Below, piece after piece: positions 6,892 to 13,586 of a stretch of DNA of 14,898 nt; positions within the stretch are counted from its first letter, which is position 1; each line of letters starts with the position of its first letter. Below the pieces are notes generated by a model, which was given only the letters and a program-made list of their open reading frames with translations, was not told the origin of the DNA and did not search any database. The DNA is from Pseudomonadota bacterium. Lineage in GTDB: Bacteria > Myxococcota_A > Polyangia > Polyangiales > Polyangiaceae. The stretch covers positions 1 through 14,898 of the forward strand of contig JAEYVE010000107.1 in NCBI GenBank assembly GCA_023432025.1, written 5' to 3'. The translations under genes and the position numbers were made by a program.

Positions 6892-7773
6892 TCACCGACG
6901 AGCGTCGAGCCCGAGCACGCGGAGGCTTTGCGGTGAGCGCTCGAAGACGATCTCATCGCCCAAGCGCACGCTGATGGCTTGGTACGGCCCGTCCAAGAAG
7001 ATGCGCGCCTTGTGCATCTTGCTCTTGATGATGCACTGCGAACGCTCGCCGATGAGCTCGCGCACCAGCCGATACTTTTGACCGCGCACGTAGTAGGGCT
7101 CGCGCACGACCAGCTGCAGCTTTTTCGAGGTGAGCGACAGCACGCGCCCGCCCGCCGAACGCTGCGCCGCGGTGGAGCCCGCGGCGGGGCCAATCCAGAG
7201 ACCGCTGGAGCGCTGCTCCTCTCGGATGCGACCGATCTGAGCGATGTAGCTGGACGTGGCTGCGGGCACCACGTGACAGAACAGCGCCTCGTTCAGCACG
7301 CGCTCGGAGCGTGTTTGTCCGTTGTGCCGCACGCTCATCCGCGTGAGCACGACCTCGGGCGTGCGCCCCTCGAGCGCGTCCGACAAAGCGCGCCGAATGC
7401 CTTGCGCGCGCGCCGAGCAAAAGAACCCGACGCTGTACCGGGGCGCGCTGTTCACGCCCAAAACGGGCACGTCCCCAATGCTGTGTGACGCCGCGAGCAG
7501 CGTTCCGTCCCCGCCCACCGTGACCACGAGCGCCACGCCCTTGGCCTCGAACGAAGCATGCGAGCCGTGCAGCACCAGCGACTCCACCCCCAGCCGCGCG
7601 AGCGCCTCCTCCACCTTTTCGAGAGTGCGCACGTGTTGATCGTGCGCTGGGATCCACTTGGCGACGCTCGGGTCCCCACGCTGCAACAAAACCTGCGCGC
7701 GCTGGTCCACGTCTCCGTCCGTGAGCCGTGAGTAGCTCGAGCGCTTCGCAACGACGATGACCTTCTCCGTCAT
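6892..7773 (-). CDS. nadK: NAD kinase, divergent NADK2/NADK3-like branch
   Basis: This encodes a 293-residue cytoplasmic kinase that phosphorylates NAD(H) to NADP(H). The family core is visible: VVTVGGDGTLL with GGDGT at 87-91, Asn161-Glu162 in the conserved LNEAL, and the Gly/Ser/Thr loop GPAAGSTAAQRSAGG at 195-209. Several motifs differ from standard bacterial NadK. The usual GxLGFL after GVN is replaced by GVNSAPRYSVGFF, the TGSTAY loop reads AGSTAA, and the segment before it contains REEQRSSGL. From memory these recall the eukaryotic mitochondrial NADK2 and plant NADK3 branch, where GVNSDP and QKSSGL occur. The ATG overlaps the Nudix stop codon (ATGA, 4 bp), with GGAG 6 nt before it inside the Nudix gene, so translation is probably coupled. 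NAD kinase is well supported; branch placement needs a tree. NADH versus NAD preference is not predictable here. Confidence 0.9.
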   Translation of the reverse strand: MTEKVIVVAKRSSYSRLTDGDVDQRAQVLLQRGDPSVAKWIPAHDQHVRTLEKVEEALARLGVESLVLHGSHASFEAKGVALVVTVGGDGTLLAASHSIGDVPVLGVNSAPRYSVGFFCSARAQGIRRALSDALEGRTPEVVLTRMSVRHNGQTRSERVLNEALFCHVVPAATSSYIAQIGRIREEQRSSGLWIGPAAGSTAAQRSAGGRVLSLTSKKLQLVVREPYYVRGQKYRLVRELIGERSQCIIKSKMHKARIFLDGPYQAISVRLGDEIVFERSPQSLRVLGLDARR

Positions 7774-8456
7774 GGCAACTCCGCGAGGCGACGCAGCGCA
7801 AGCTCCGTCTTGGCGTCCGCGAGCTCACCGCGAGCGACGAGCCGGAGCGCCTCTGTCAGTGGGATCGCAATCACGAGGCCGCCCGCCTCCAGCGCCGAGC
7901 CATCCAAGCTCGGCTCGCCGCGACGCGCGGGATCCACCTCGACGTGAAAGTAGTAGTGCCGCTCTGCGATGACGCCGGGGCAAGGAAACATGGACGGACC
8001 GAGAGGCTCGAGCGCGCTTTCCGGAACCGAAAAGCCCACCTCCTCCTCGAGCTCCCGCTGCGCAGAGCGCACCACGCCCTCCGGAGTTTGCTCCCCCACC
8101 TCCACCAGCCCGGCAGGCACTTCCCATTGGCCGCGCACCGCCGGCTCCGGAACGGGCGAGCGACGCTGGTCCCGCTGTTCCAGCGGCGGCCGCACGCAGC
8201 TCCGCAGGTACACGTAGCGCACCAGTGCACCGGAGCTCGGCTCGGCGACTCGAAAGTGAGGCACCACGACCACCGCGTCGAGCGCGTTGCGATCCACCTC
8301 GTCGTAGACGAACGGCGCGCTCACGCTGCCGTCCGGGTAATGCACGACGAAGCGACGGCGCTTGCAGCGCAGAAAACCCGCATCCTCGGGCGAGAGGTCT
8401 TCAATCAGCTCGAGCCGCATTTCGGGGAGCGGCGGCAGCTCACTCTGAACACTCAT
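7770..8456 (-). CDS. Nudix hydrolase, ADP-ribose pyrophosphatase-like
   Basis: This encodes a 228-residue cytoplasmic protein of the Nudix superfamily, which cleaves nucleoside diphosphates linked to another group. The central block WEVPAGLVEVGE followed by RELEEEVGF carries the Nudix-box helix with its metal-binding glutamates. The WExPAG lead-in and a Pro-containing FPCPG segment about 17 residues after the box are typical of ADP-ribose pyrophosphatases. The N-terminal part (FVVHYPDGSVSAPFVYDEV) resembles the dimerising N-domain of that group. The box is unusual: 11 residues rather than the canonical 7 separate the first Glu from REL. The start at ATG 8456 has only a weak, distant purine tract; an internal ATG 12 codons later is possible. 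The stop overlaps the NAD kinase start by 4 bp, which supports a role in NAD(P) or ADP-ribose turnover. Substrate is inferred from motifs and context only. Confidence 0.88.
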   Translation of the reverse strand: MSVQSELPPLPEMRLELIEDLSPEDAGFLRCKRRRFVVHYPDGSVSAPFVYDEVDRNALDAVVVVPHFRVAEPSSGALVRYVYLRSCVRPPLEQRDQRRSPVPEPAVRGQWEVPAGLVEVGEQTPEGVVRSAQRELEEEVGFSVPESALEPLGPSMFPCPGVIAERHYYFHVEVDPARRGEPSLDGSALEAGGLVIAIPLTEALRLVARGELADAKTELALRRLAELP

Positions 8457-8760
8457 GACGGCGAACCATCCCCGACGCCCGACGCCCCGCGAGCCGCCAA
8501 ACGGCAGAAAGCGACGCGACAGCCAACTCGTCGGTGGCGATAGTCCAAGACTACATCGACCCGAGCGCGGAGCGCGAGCAGATCACTGCCTGCGACGGCT
8601 CGCCCCGGACACGTCCGAACACGCGCGTCCCGCTTCGACCCTCCTTGCGACCGAACCGCGCACGGCGCTTCGCACGCGACACCCGCTTCGCGCGGAGCCG
8701 CACGGGCAGGCTCCTTGTGACGCGTCGCGCGGGGGGCTACACGGTGGAGCACACTCTTCG
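8457..8760. other. Divergent intergenic region (304 bp)
   Basis: This spacer separates the divergent Nudix/NAD kinase operon and the PQQ-like/HEAT lipoprotein, so it should hold promoters for both. I cannot assign convincing -35/-10 boxes. Visible elements are a short inverted repeat TAGTC-CAA-GACTA (8541-8553) and a GGAGCC/GGCTCC hairpin (8694-8714) near the lipoprotein start. A plus-strand frame from 8455 runs through the region into the lipoprotein, but its translation is Arg/Pro-rich and lacks gene-like features. Confidence 0.5.
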
Positions 8761-10644
8761 ATGAGTAGCCGCTCCACCCGAGCTCGTCGGCTCGCCCGAC
8801 GCATGAAGCGCTGGGCCGTGCTCGGCGCCTTCGCCATGCTCGCTTCTTGCTCGGGCGCGCAGGGATTTCAGAAGGGTTTCGAGCGCGCCTCCACGGGCTC
8901 GGAGCGCGCCGTCTTCGAGCGGCTTCGCGCCAGCGCTCCCACGGCTCCTTTGCCGGCCGTCGTTGGCGTGACGGGACGAGGGCTCGTGGGTCGCACTTTA
9001 CCGGACGGGCCACGGTGGGAGTACACCGGAGCGGTCGACACGTTGCCGGCCTTGCACGGCGGCGCAGTGGCGGTTTCGGGGGACAACGTCGTCACGCTCA
9101 TCGACGTGCGCACCGGGGCGGTGTTGTGGAACGACGTGCAAAACGAGGGACGCCTGCTCGAGTCGATGGCTTACGACGGACAACGCGCGCTTCTCGTGCT
9201 GTCGGATCCGGACGATAGCCGTCCCGATTTGCTCCTCGTCGTACGAACGACGAAGGCGCCGAACGCCCCGCACGGCCACGGTGAGGTCGAGCAGCGCGTC
9301 AGCTCCGAGGCCGTGCTCGGTCGCCCCACCGCGGTGCCTGGCTTGGCGCTGGTTCCGTGGAACGCCGAGTTCGTCACCGCGCTCGATCTCTCGGCGGGAG
9401 AAGCACTCGGACGCATCGAAACCACCAACCACGCCACCCTCGTGCGCAGCGACGAAGGTGGCTATCTGCTCTACGGGCGCGGCGTCCTGCCCCTGAACGA
9501 GCACCTGATGGACGACAAACCGCCGAAGCCCCTGCGCTTGCCGGAGCGCGAGCTCCCCGGCTCGCCTGCGTGGCCTGGCGACGCCACCCTCACGCGCCAG
9601 GCGGAGCCAGAGCCCGTCGCCCTGCTCGCGCGACCGGCGTTCGAGCGTGGTCAGCTGCGTCTGACCGCCGGCGCGTTCGCGACCACATTCCATCGCGTCG
9701 TGCTGGGCTTCGGCGCCAAAAAGGCCGACCTCCGTTGGTCGACGTACTTCATGCGCGACATCGTGGCGGGCGCGGCGGGGCCTTCTGGGCCGACGCTTTG
9801 CCTCGACGACGGCTCGATCTGGCGCCTCTCCTGGAAGGACGGCGCGCGCGCTTCTTCCGGCACTTTGGATGCGCGCCTGCGCGCTTGCGTGCTCGATCCG
9901 GATCCGCGCCCCATTCACTCGCGCGTGGCCGAGCCGCTCGTCCAGCAGATTGCCAGCACGCTCATCGACACGGGGCCGGACATGGCGCCCGTACACAAGT
10001 TACTCTTGGATGAGCTCTCCAAGCGCGCGAGCGCAGACGTCACCGGCATTCTCGTCGACATCGCACGCAGCCCGAACGCCTCGGCGGATCTCGCGGACCA
10101 AGCCGCTCGCCGCATAGCGCGCCGCCGCACCGGTGCTTCTCACCTCATCGCAGCGCTCGAAGAAAGCGCCGAGGGCGTGAGCGCGCAAAGGCCGCCCCCG
10201 CTCAAGCAAATCGCCACGGCGCTCGGCGCCATGAAGGAAAAAAAGGCGGCCACGCCGCTCGCCCAACACCTCCTCGATCCGCGCGCATCCGTCGCCGACC
10301 AGCTCGCCATCGCCCAGGCCCTCACCAAGCTCGCCTCACCCGAACAAGAAGCGGCCCTCACCGAGTACTTTTCCTTGTACCGAAGCGCCGCCGGCGAAGC
10401 CCAACTCGAGCAAGCCGTCGTGGTCGTCGCGGAGACACTCTGGAAGCTGGGCACCGCGCAAGGACGCAGCGTCGTCACCGACGCTGCTCGCGATCCGATG
10501 ACCCATCCGAACGTGCGCGCCCGCTTGGAGAGTTTCTTGTCCAAAGTGGACCCACCGGCCGCAAGCGCGGCGCCGCCCGCCGCGCTCACCGAGCCCACGC
10601 CGTCCGCCGCGCCGCCTGCCCGAGGCAGCGGCGGAAAGCCGTGA
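8761..10644 (+). CDS. Lipoprotein with PQQ-like repeat region and C-terminal HEAT-like repeats
   Basis: This encodes a 627-residue predicted lipoprotein. A hydrophobic signal (WAVLGAFAML) ends in the lipobox LASC, giving lipidated Cys30, with Ser at +2. The start is uncertain: ATG 8761 gives a long Arg-rich n-region with a distant GGAG, while ATG 8803 gives a compact signal, MKRWAVLGAFAMLASC, with no evident ribosome-binding site. From about residue 60 the sequence has beta-propeller-like PQQ/WD character, with repeats such as VVTLIDVRTGAVLWNDVQNEG that alternate hydrophobic strands with a D-x-x-T-G-x-x-L-W motif. From about residue 405 to 595 it is alpha-helical, with HEAT-like pairs (LLDELSKRASADVTGILVDI; TPLAQHLLDPRASVADQLAI). 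The tail is Pro/Ala-rich. Both repeat types usually scaffold protein assembly. It lies 10 bp upstream of the serine acetyltransferase on the same strand. No specific function can be assigned. Confidence 0.82.
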   Translation: MSSRSTRARRLARRMKRWAVLGAFAMLASCSGAQGFQKGFERASTGSERAVFERLRASAPTAPLPAVVGVTGRGLVGRTLPDGPRWEYTGAVDTLPALHGGAVAVSGDNVVTLIDVRTGAVLWNDVQNEGRLLESMAYDGQRALLVLSDPDDSRPDLLLVVRTTKAPNAPHGHGEVEQRVSSEAVLGRPTAVPGLALVPWNAEFVTALDLSAGEALGRIETTNHATLVRSDEGGYLLYGRGVLPLNEHLMDDKPPKPLRLPERELPGSPAWPGDATLTRQAEPEPVALLARPAFERGQLRLTAGAFATTFHRVVLGFGAKKADLRWSTYFMRDIVAGAAGPSGPTLCLDDGSIWRLSWKDGARASSGTLDARLRACVLDPDPRPIHSRVAEPLVQQIASTLIDTGPDMAPVHKLLLDELSKRASADVTGILVDIARSPNASADLADQAARRIARRRTGASHLIAALEESAEGVSAQRPPPLKQIATALGAMKEKKAATPLAQHLLDPRASVADQLAIAQALTKLASPEQEAALTEYFSLYRSAAGEAQLEQAVVVVAETLWKLGTAQGRSVVTDAARDPMTHPNVRARLESFLSKVDPPAASAAPPAALTEPTPSAAPPARGSGGKP

Positions 10645-10654
10645 TACACCAGGG

Positions 10655-11551
10655 ATGCCCAGCCCGATGCCCACGCACCATCACGTGACCGCAGACCTCG
10701 AGCGCGCCATCGACGCGATCGCCGAGAGCTACGACGGCCCCGAGGAAATCAACAACCTCGAGAGCGCGGCCATGCCGAACAAGCGCGCCGTCATCGAGGC
10801 CTTCGCTCACCTGAAGCCGGCCATCTTTCTCGGGTTCTACTCGCGCCGCTCCTTGAGTCGAACCAACCTGCGTTACTCGCTCGCCGAGCACGTGTATCCC
10901 GCGTACGAGAACCTCTCCACGCAGATCCAACGCGCCGTTACCTACGAACAAACCGCCGGCCGTGGTCCCGTTCGCGAACCTGGGTTCGCGCACGAGGTCA
11001 CGATGCAGCTCTTGGAGTCCATCCCGCGCCTACGACGCCTCTTGAACGAGGATGCCCGCGCCGCCTTCGAGCACGACCCAGCCGCGCGCAGCATCGAAGA
11101 GGTGGTCTTCAGCTACCCGGCAATGGAAGCCATCACTGCGCACCGCATCGCGCACGAGCTCTACCGAACGGGCGTGCCCATCATTCCGCGCATTCTCTCC
11201 GAGCACGCTCATGGAGCCACGGGCATCGACATTCACCCGGGCGCGCGCATCGGCAGCCGCTTTTTCATCGATCACGGCACCGGCGTCGTCATCGGAGAAA
11301 CCTCCGAAATTGGCAACGACGTCAAGCTCTACCAGGGCGTCACACTGGGCGCGCTCAGCACGCACAGAGCCAGCGAAGAGTGCCCGCACAAGCGTCACCC
11401 CACCATCGAGAACGACGTCACCATCTACGCTGGCGCCACCATCCTCGGCGGAGACACCGTCATTGGGGAAGGCTCCGTCATCGGCGGCAACGTGTGGCTC
11501 ATGAGCTCCGTGCCGCCCCACTCGAAAATCTTCGGACGCGCCCGCGAGTAA
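10655..11551 (+). CDS. cysE: Serine O-acetyltransferase, long form
   Basis: This encodes a 298-residue cytoplasmic enzyme that acetylates L-serine with acetyl-CoA to O-acetylserine, the committed step of cysteine synthesis. The C-terminal left-handed beta-helix is clear: GIDIHPGARIGSRFFIDHG, GVVIGETSEIGNDVKLYQGV and TIYAGATILGGDTVIGEGSV. By comparison with E. coli CysE, the catalytic residues are Asp192 (DIHP), His207 (IDHGTG) and His248 (KRHP). The N-terminal helical domain is longer than in short SATs. The loop before KRHP (LSTHRASEECPH) is also longer than in E. coli, resembling the long form known from Bacteroides and Entamoeba. The C-terminus ends soon after SVPPHSKIFG, without the long tail that binds cysteine synthase in E. 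coli, so complex formation may differ. ATGs at 10655 and 10667 are both possible, and neither has ideal ribosome-binding spacing. The gene follows the HEAT lipoprotein by 10 bp and is probably co-transcribed. No cysK is in view. Confidence 0.92.
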   Translation: MPSPMPTHHHVTADLERAIDAIAESYDGPEEINNLESAAMPNKRAVIEAFAHLKPAIFLGFYSRRSLSRTNLRYSLAEHVYPAYENLSTQIQRAVTYEQTAGRGPVREPGFAHEVTMQLLESIPRLRRLLNEDARAAFEHDPAARSIEEVVFSYPAMEAITAHRIAHELYRTGVPIIPRILSEHAHGATGIDIHPGARIGSRFFIDHGTGVVIGETSEIGNDVKLYQGVTLGALSTHRASEECPHKRHPTIENDVTIYAGATILGGDTVIGEGSVIGGNVWLMSSVPPHSKIFGRARE

Positions 11552-11571
11552 ACGACGACGCGCAGCGCGGC

Positions 11572-12396
11572 TCACACGACGCGCAGCGGATCCCGGTCTT
11601 GCGTCGACACGCGCACGTCGACCCCCGAAAGACGCCCGCGGAGCCGCTCGGCAAACGACGGCAAGAAGCCGCGCTCGGTGTTCGTGTGGTCGCACAAAAC
11701 GACCGAGGTGCCGCGACGAACGCGCGCCGCGACGTCGTGGTGACGCATTTCTCCGGTCAGCAAGAGATCCACGTCGCCGAGCTTTTCGAACACCGAGCCT
11801 CCCGCCCCCGGACACACGGCAAAGCTCTCGATGTTCCGCCCGCGCAGGTGACGTTCTGCCTCCGCCACACGCAAATGGGAAAGCCCCAAATGCGCCTTGA
11901 TGGCGACGAGCGCCTCTTTTAGCGCGAGCGATTGCCGCAGTTGAACCACGCGCCCAGCGCCGACGACGTCTCCGTCTTGCGCGCCGAGGCCCATCGCGGT
12001 CGCTGGTACGATGGCACGAGTGTTTCCAGCACCGAGAGCGCCCGCGAGCCAGTCCGTCATGCCGCCCGAGGCCGCATCGAGCGCGGTGTGAGGCGAGTAC
12101 ACGAAGATGCCTCGCCGCAGCGTTTCCACCGCGACGCGCTCGCCCGGCTCGTTAGCGCGCAAGCGCTTCAACCCACCGAAGAGCGGCGGATGGTAGGCAA
12201 CGATGAGCTGGGCTCCCCAGTCGCTGGCCTCGTTCAGAACGCGCTCGTCCAGATCGATGGTGAGGAGCAGTTTGTGAACGTCCGGCGGCTCCGCGCACGG
12301 CGCGATCAGCAAGCCTACGTTGTCCCAGCTCTCCGCCAGGCCCAGCGGCGCACACTCCGCGAGGACACCCAACACGTAATCAAGCGGCAGTTTCAC
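11572..12396 (-). CDS. NIF3/DUF34 dinuclear metal-centre protein
   Basis: This encodes a 274-residue cytoplasmic protein of the NIF3 (YbgI/DUF34) family. Members form toroidal hexamers with a two-metal site; their function is debated, with GTP cyclohydrolase I-related and repair roles proposed. Family motifs are present in order: AESWDNVGLL (21-30), VAYHPPLF (67-73 region, His69), YSPHTALDA (100-108, His103 and Asp107), TGEMRHHD (214-221) and DHTNTERGFL (His237, Glu241). There is no PII-like middle insertion as in YqfO. The first His of the usual bacterial HHP motif is Tyr (YHPP). The C-terminal DRDPLRVV and TERGFL strings recall animal NIF3L1 rather than typical bacterial members. I chose GTG 12396 because GGAAG lies 8 nt upstream and the product starts at the domain edge; an in-frame GTG at 12474 adds 26 unlikely residues. 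It is convergent with cysE, with a 20-bp gap and no clear terminator. Confidence 0.9.
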   Translation of the reverse strand: MKLPLDYVLGVLAECAPLGLAESWDNVGLLIAPCAEPPDVHKLLLTIDLDERVLNEASDWGAQLIVAYHPPLFGGLKRLRANEPGERVAVETLRRGIFVYSPHTALDAASGGMTDWLAGALGAGNTRAIVPATAMGLGAQDGDVVGAGRVVQLRQSLALKEALVAIKAHLGLSHLRVAEAERHLRGRNIESFAVCPGAGGSVFEKLGDVDLLLTGEMRHHDVAARVRRGTSVVLCDHTNTERGFLPSFAERLRGRLSGVDVRVSTQDRDPLRVV

Positions 12397-12733
12397 GAGC
12401 AAATCTTCCCGAGCACGATTTTGGACGGGCGGCACTGTAGCGCGTCGCCCCGCATGACCGTCCAGTCGACACACTTCTGCGCCCGAGTCGAGCCGCCGAA
12501 CTGACCCAAAGTCCCGCTATTTTTCACCGTTTCGCCCCGACGAGGCGAGCTCCGAGCGCGCGTTCCAAGGCGAGGCGCCGAGCCCCCGAGAGACGACACC
12601 TCGACGCACCTTAATTCCCCGCCCGAGAACGCCGTCTCGTCCCCGGGACCACTTCCCCACCATCGAGCCCCGATGGTGTTCACGGAGGGGCGATTCGTCG
12701 TCCACGAATACGACCTTGGAAGGAAAGCCTCAG
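12397..12733. other. Divergent intergenic region (337 bp)
   Basis: This spacer lies between the minus-strand NIF3 gene and the plus-strand collagen-like gene and should contain both promoters, which I cannot pinpoint. It has an AT-richer patch around 12520 (CTATTTTTCACC) and another at 12610 (CTTAATTCC), either of which could be promoter-related. It also holds a short palindrome GTCCC-C-GGGAC (12639-12649) and the inverted repeat listed separately. Small frames here translate to Arg/Gly-rich sequence without family resemblance, and I do not call them genes. Confidence 0.5.
12658..12678 (+). promoter_or_regulatory. Perfect 8-bp inverted repeat in the leader of the collagen-like gene
   Basis: CACCATCG (12658-12665) and CGATGGTG (12671-12678) are exact reverse complements separated by AGCCC. 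The element ends 55 bp before the collagen-like start codon and has no T-tract, so it is not an intrinsic terminator. It could be an operator for a dimeric regulator or a 5'-leader hairpin. The symmetry is visible in the sequence; the role is inferred. Confidence 0.4.
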
Positions 12734-13444
12734 ATGTTGCGTCGCAAAGTACTCACGCTCGTTGGTGCCAACGTTCTCATCCTCGGTGCAATCGCCGCCT
12801 GTTCCGGCGACGACGGCTCGAACGGCTCACAGGGGTCGTCCGCGTCGATCCGCCAATCCGATGAGCCCGCCGGTGAAAACTGTGTCAATGGCGGCACGAA
12901 GGTCGAGTTCGGTCTCGCCGGCAAGGACGGCGAGCTCCAGGAGGACACCATCACCGGCGACGCCCTTTACGTGTGCAACAGCACCGAAGCCAGCCTCGTC
13001 ACGTCCAAGGTCAAGCCCGGCAAGAGCGGTTGCGCGGAGGGCGGCGTCAAGGTCGTCTTCGGCGAAAGTACCGTTGTCATCTGTCACGGCGACACCGGGA
13101 AAACCGGCAAGACCGGTAAGACTGGCGCCGATGGCGAGGACGGCGCGCCAGGCGCAACCGGCGACACCGGACCGAAGGGCGACACCGGCGACACCGGTCC
13201 CGAGGGCAGCGCGGGCGGCGCGGGCCCGCAGGGTGATACCGGACCGCAAGGTGAGCCCGGGCCGCAGGGCGGCGCGGGTCCCACGGGTCCCGCCGGCGAG
13301 AGCTCAGTCATCGTCGTGAGCCCGGTCCCCGTCGGCGCCGAGGAGTGCAACGGCTTGGGTGGCCTCAGCATCTCGGTCGACGGCGGCGCCCCCCAATACG
13401 TCTGCAACGGCGCCCCGGGCGAGCCGGCTCCCCTCAATCTCTGA
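12734..13444 (+). CDS. Collagen-like lipoprotein with flanking cysteine-pair modules
   Basis: This encodes a 236-residue predicted lipoprotein. The signal MLRRKVLTLVGANVLILGAI ends in the lipobox IAAC, giving lipidated Cys23, with Ser at +2. ATG 12734 has AGGA 9 nt upstream. Residues 119-190 are 24 uninterrupted Gly-X-Y triplets (GDT, GKT, GKT, GKT, GAD and so on to GES), which should form a collagen triple helix and so a trimer. The X-Y positions are rich in Asp, Thr, Lys, Pro and Gln, with many GDT, GPQ and GPT triplets. Before the collagen tract are two modules of the form C-x-x-GG-x-K-V-x-FG, closing in YVCN or VICHG. After it is a third, starting ECNGLGGL and ending YVCNG. Such modules recur in delta-proteobacterial lipoproteins and may correspond to DUF7151; that name is from memory. 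It is monocistronic: divergent spacer upstream, terminator downstream. It is probably surface-exposed and its function is unknown. Confidence 0.88.
   Translation: MLRRKVLTLVGANVLILGAIAACSGDDGSNGSQGSSASIRQSDEPAGENCVNGGTKVEFGLAGKDGELQEDTITGDALYVCNSTEASLVTSKVKPGKSGCAEGGVKVVFGESTVVICHGDTGKTGKTGKTGADGEDGAPGATGDTGPKGDTGDTGPEGSAGGAGPQGDTGPQGEPGPQGGAGPTGPAGESSVIVVSPVPVGAEECNGLGGLSISVDGGAPQYVCNGAPGEPAPLNL
13088..13303 (+). repeat. Gly-X-Y coding repeat tract
   Basis: This is the part of the collagen-like gene that encodes 24 consecutive Gly-X-Y triplets. At DNA level, near-identical 9-12-bp strings such as GGCGACACCGG and ACCGGCAAGACCGG recur, so the tract is prone to slippage and unequal recombination, and its length may vary between strains. 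Confidence 0.85.
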
Positions 13445-13464
13445 GCGCACCGGAAATCAAAAGC

Positions 13465-13509
13465 GGAAGAACGGGTCGCGAGACATCTCACGGTCCGTTC
13501 TCCTTTTCT
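13465..13509 (+). terminator. Probable intrinsic terminator of the collagen-like gene
   Basis: The arm AGAACGGGTCGCGAGA (13468-13483) pairs with TCTCACGGTCCGTTCT (13486-13501) through a long stem with two G-U pairs and one mismatch. The spacer is only two bases, so the innermost pairs must open. It is followed by CCTTTTCT. It begins about 20 bp after the stop codon. The T-tract is modest but the stem is long. Confidence 0.75.
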
Positions 13510-13586
13510 GGGGTTCGTGTGTGCCCGGAGCTTCCGGTGCTCCCGCACTACGCTCGAGGGGCGTTCTGCGCCCGCGCGCTCAGCCG

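Noticed and set aside
8455..8760. N-terminal extension of the PQQ-like/HEAT lipoprotein back to the Nudix start
   Set aside because: It would bury the signal peptide and lipobox about 130 residues into the protein, and the extension looks non-coding.
11554..11589. Direct repeat ACGACGCGCAGCG at the cysE/NIF3 junction
   Set aside because: Two 13-bp copies in GC-rich sequence, one partly within the NIF3 coding end; no sign of an insertion site or regulatory role.
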